7,133 nucleotides of DNA from positions 1 through 7,133 of the forward strand of contig DMBA01000211.1 of the NCBI GenBank assembly GCA_003446315.1. Reading direction: 5' to 3'. Position numbers and translations under genes: made by a program. Origin of the DNA: Ruminococcus sp. (GTDB lineage Bacteria > Bacillota > Clostridia > Oscillospirales > Ruminococcaceae). Of the stretch, positions 5,722-7,133 are shown in pieces (positions within the stretch are counted from its first letter, which is position 1; every line of letters starts with the position of its first letter). The notes below the pieces were generated by a model. That model was given only the letters and a program-made list of their open reading frames with translations. It searched no databases and was not told where the DNA came from.

Positions 5722-7002
5722 ATGAAAACAAAAAAAATCTTCGCAATCGGAGTACCCGCAGTCGCCGCAGCAATGGCAGTCACCTTGCTGTCGCTCTCCC
5801 TCGCAAGGAAGAATCAAACCATTTCGCAGCTCCGCGATGAGCTGTCATCTTTGCAGGAATCGGAAAACGCAGACCGGAAAGAACCCGTTTACGAGCCGAC
5901 AGATGTCACCCATTATTACGCACGGCGCGGTCATAAGATCCTGCTCTCCGATCCGACTTACGGGCAGATCTGGCTCCCTGTGCTCGAAGATGTCGCCCTT
6001 TCCTCGCATCCGCTTGAGAACATCAAAGAGCTGAACAACGGCAGAATGGTCTCCTTCGATGAAAACGGCAATCTGAATGCCATGACGGGCATCGACATTT
6101 CCATTCATAATGAGGTCACAGACTGGAATGCCGTCAAAGCAGACGGTATTGATTTCGTCATGCTCCGGATCGGTTACCGCAATTACGGCATTGGTGCAGA
6201 TACCATGAATCCGGATGCACGCTTCTGGGAGTATTATAACGGTGCAAAGGAAGCGGGTCTGCTGGTCGGTGCATATTTCTTCTCGCAGGCAGTTTCCGAA
6301 GAAGAAGCAGTTGCAGAAGCGGTCTATACTGCCGAATTGCTGGGCGGTGCACAGCTTGATTTTCCGGTCGTCTTCGACTGGGAGATCATTTATCACGATG
6401 CAGAGGGCGCACGCACCGATAATGTGCCGGTTGATACACTGACAGACTGTGTCCTTGCATATTGTCAGAATATGGAATCTTTCGGCTACCAGACGATGTA
6501 CTATCAAAATAAGCGCACAACGCTCTATAAACTCGATCTGCCGCGTTTGAAGGAGATCCCGATGTGGCTCGCTGAATACGGCGACGGCCCCACTTACATC
6601 TACGATTATGATATGTGGCAGTATACCAGCAAAGGAACCGTTGCCGGCATTGAAGGCAATGTAGATCTTGACCTGAGTTTCCGGGATTTCTCGCAGGAAG
6701 GTGCACCGGCGGTCTGTCTGCCGGCAGACAATCTGCCGCCGTTCAAAGATCCCAACGCACCGGAAGAACCCGTGGACAGCGGCGAAACACATGATGACTT
6801 CGATCAGGATGATGACGGTGCAGCAGCACCTGCTGAGAATGCAGCACCTGCTGAGAACGCAGCGCCTGCCGAGAACGCAGCACCTGCCGAGAACGCAGCA
6901 CCTGCTGAGACTCCGGCACCCGCTGAGAATCCGGCACCTGCTGAGACTCCGGCACCTGCTGAGACTCCGGCACCTGACGCGGAAACAACGCCGCTTGCCT
7001 GA
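5722..7002 (+). CDS. Membrane-anchored GH25 family lysozyme (N-acetylmuramidase) with Pro/Ala repeat tail
   Basis: The 426-residue protein should hydrolyse beta-1,4 bonds between N-acetylmuramic acid and N-acetylglucosamine in peptidoglycan. Residues 6-28 are hydrophobic after KTKK and probably a signal anchor. Residues 31-50 form a short coiled coil (I34, L37, L41, L44 in heptad spacing). Residues 58-120 are an N-terminal extension often seen before GH25 in this family. The GH25 barrel runs about 122-322: GIDIS (123-127, Asp125), the VVFDWE motif with Asp219 and the catalytic Glu221, YYQNK (260-264), MWLAEYG (281-287) and the closing MWQYTSKG...VDLDLSF. Residues 345-366 are acidic with one DxDxDG-like loop (361-366), and 368-415 are repeats. 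No sortase motif, SLH, dockerin or SH3 domain is present. It is transcribed away from the dockerin operon and probably together with the gene at 7064. It may serve wall turnover or insertion of surface complexes (inference). Confidence 0.92.
   Translation: MKTKKIFAIGVPAVAAAMAVTLLSLSLARKNQTISQLRDELSSLQESENADRKEPVYEPTDVTHYYARRGHKILLSDPTYGQIWLPVLEDVALSSHPLENIKELNNGRMVSFDENGNLNAMTGIDISIHNEVTDWNAVKADGIDFVMLRIGYRNYGIGADTMNPDARFWEYYNGAKEAGLLVGAYFFSQAVSEEEAVAEAVYTAELLGGAQLDFPVVFDWEIIYHDAEGARTDNVPVDTLTDCVLAYCQNMESFGYQTMYYQNKRTTLYKLDLPRLKEIPMWLAEYGDGPTYIYDYDMWQYTSKGTVAGIEGNVDLDLSFRDFSQEGAPAVCLPADNLPPFKDPNAPEEPVDSGETHDDFDQDDDGAAAPAENAAPAENAAPAENAAPAENAAPAETPAPAENPAPAETPAPAETPAPDAETTPLA
6823..6966 (+). 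repeat. Eight tandem 18-bp units encoding [A/P]APAE[N/T]
   Basis: Residues 368-415 are eight hexapeptides; units 1-5 begin with Ala and units 6-8 with Pro. The DNA units differ by only a few bases (cct/ccc, gct/gcc, aat/aac/act), so the array is prone to slippage. It encodes a stiff, protease-resistant wall-spanning or spacer tail. Because it is at the C-terminus, after the enzyme, it does not space the enzyme from its anchor. Confidence 0.9.
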
Positions 7003-7050
7003 ATGATCCGCCCGATTCCATCAAAAGTCATAAGCGGAGCATTTCCGCAG

Positions 7051-7056
7051 AAAGGA
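7051..7056 (+). promoter_or_regulatory. Ribosome binding site of the last, partial gene
   Basis: AAAGGA, 7 nt before the ATG at 7064. A small 5-bp hairpin (7034-7038 with 7044-7048) lies just upstream; it has no T-tract and is not a terminator. Confidence 0.7.
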
Positions 7057-7063
7057 ACATCAT

Positions 7064-7133
7064 ATGAAAAATACAATCAGAAGATTGACGGCAGCGGCTG
7101 CTGTGTGTGCACTGCTGCTGCAAAGCATGCCCG
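7064..7133 (+). CDS. Exported protein, only the signal peptide visible (3' end beyond window)
   Basis: The 23 visible codons read as a positively charged start (MKNTIRR) followed by a hydrophobic core LTAAAAVCALLL, the beginning of a Sec signal peptide. The mature protein is outside the window, so nothing can be said about its function. The gap to the GH25 gene is 61 bp with no terminator, and the RBS is good, so co-transcription is likely. Confidence 0.75.
   Translation, partial: MKNTIRRLTAAAAVCALLLQSMP

Noticed and set aside
5845..6792. 315-codon open frame on the minus strand
   Set aside because: It is antisense to the GH25 catalytic domain, whose motifs are unmistakable; a Cys/Ile-rich translation without domains is typical of shadow frames.
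7034..7048. Hairpin after the GH25 gene as a terminator
   Set aside because: It has only 5 bp and no T-tract, and is followed directly by the ribosome binding site of the next gene.
6804..7076. Ala/Gly-rich 90-codon minus-strand frame
   Set aside because: It is only the reverse reading of the 18-bp repeat array.

Overview
The window looks like a surface and secretome locus of a Gram-positive gut or rumen bacterium of the Oscillospiraceae, Ruminococcus-like. This rests on canonical Ruminococcus-style dockerin repeats, a cohesin-like module of the type common in that family, purine-rich ribosome binding sites about 7 nt before each start, and consensus sigma-A promoters. The assignment is inference; no 16S or other marker gene is present.

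Layout. There are two divergent transcription units around a 394-bp AT-rich control region (5328-5721). The leftward unit starts at a perfect TTGACA-17-TATAAT promoter (5418-5446). Its first gene (684-5327, minus) encodes a 1547-residue exported protein. In order it has a signal peptide, an N-terminal dockerin-like EF-hand pair, a degenerate SLH-like region, a beta-rich region of unknown type, a Gly/Ser/Lys linker, four ~170-220-residue repeats that look like beta-helix or beta-roll rungs, and a well-formed C-terminal dockerin. After 75 bp that contain a strong 11-bp stem-loop, a second gene (608 to beyond position 1, minus) encodes an exported protein with one complete cohesin-like module and the start of a second.

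The rightward unit starts at an extended -10 promoter (5650-5678). It carries a GH25 lysozyme-type muramidase (5722-7002) with an N-terminal membrane segment, a short coiled coil and a C-terminal Pro/Ala repeat tail. Sixty-one bp later comes the start of another exported protein, cut by the window edge at 7133.

How it may work together (inference). A dockerin-ended surface protein encoded directly before a cohesin-bearing protein suggests a small cellulosome-like adhesion or assembly pair. The dockerins would dock onto cohesins, either of the neighbour or encoded elsewhere, and the repeats would project from the cell or bind a ligand. No glycoside hydrolase for plant polysaccharide is visible here, so a role in fibre degradation is not shown. 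The divergent muramidase could cut peptidoglycan to make room for surface assemblies, but could equally be an unrelated wall-turnover enzyme. The control region holds several ordered repeats and palindromes that suggest regulation of the leftward operon.
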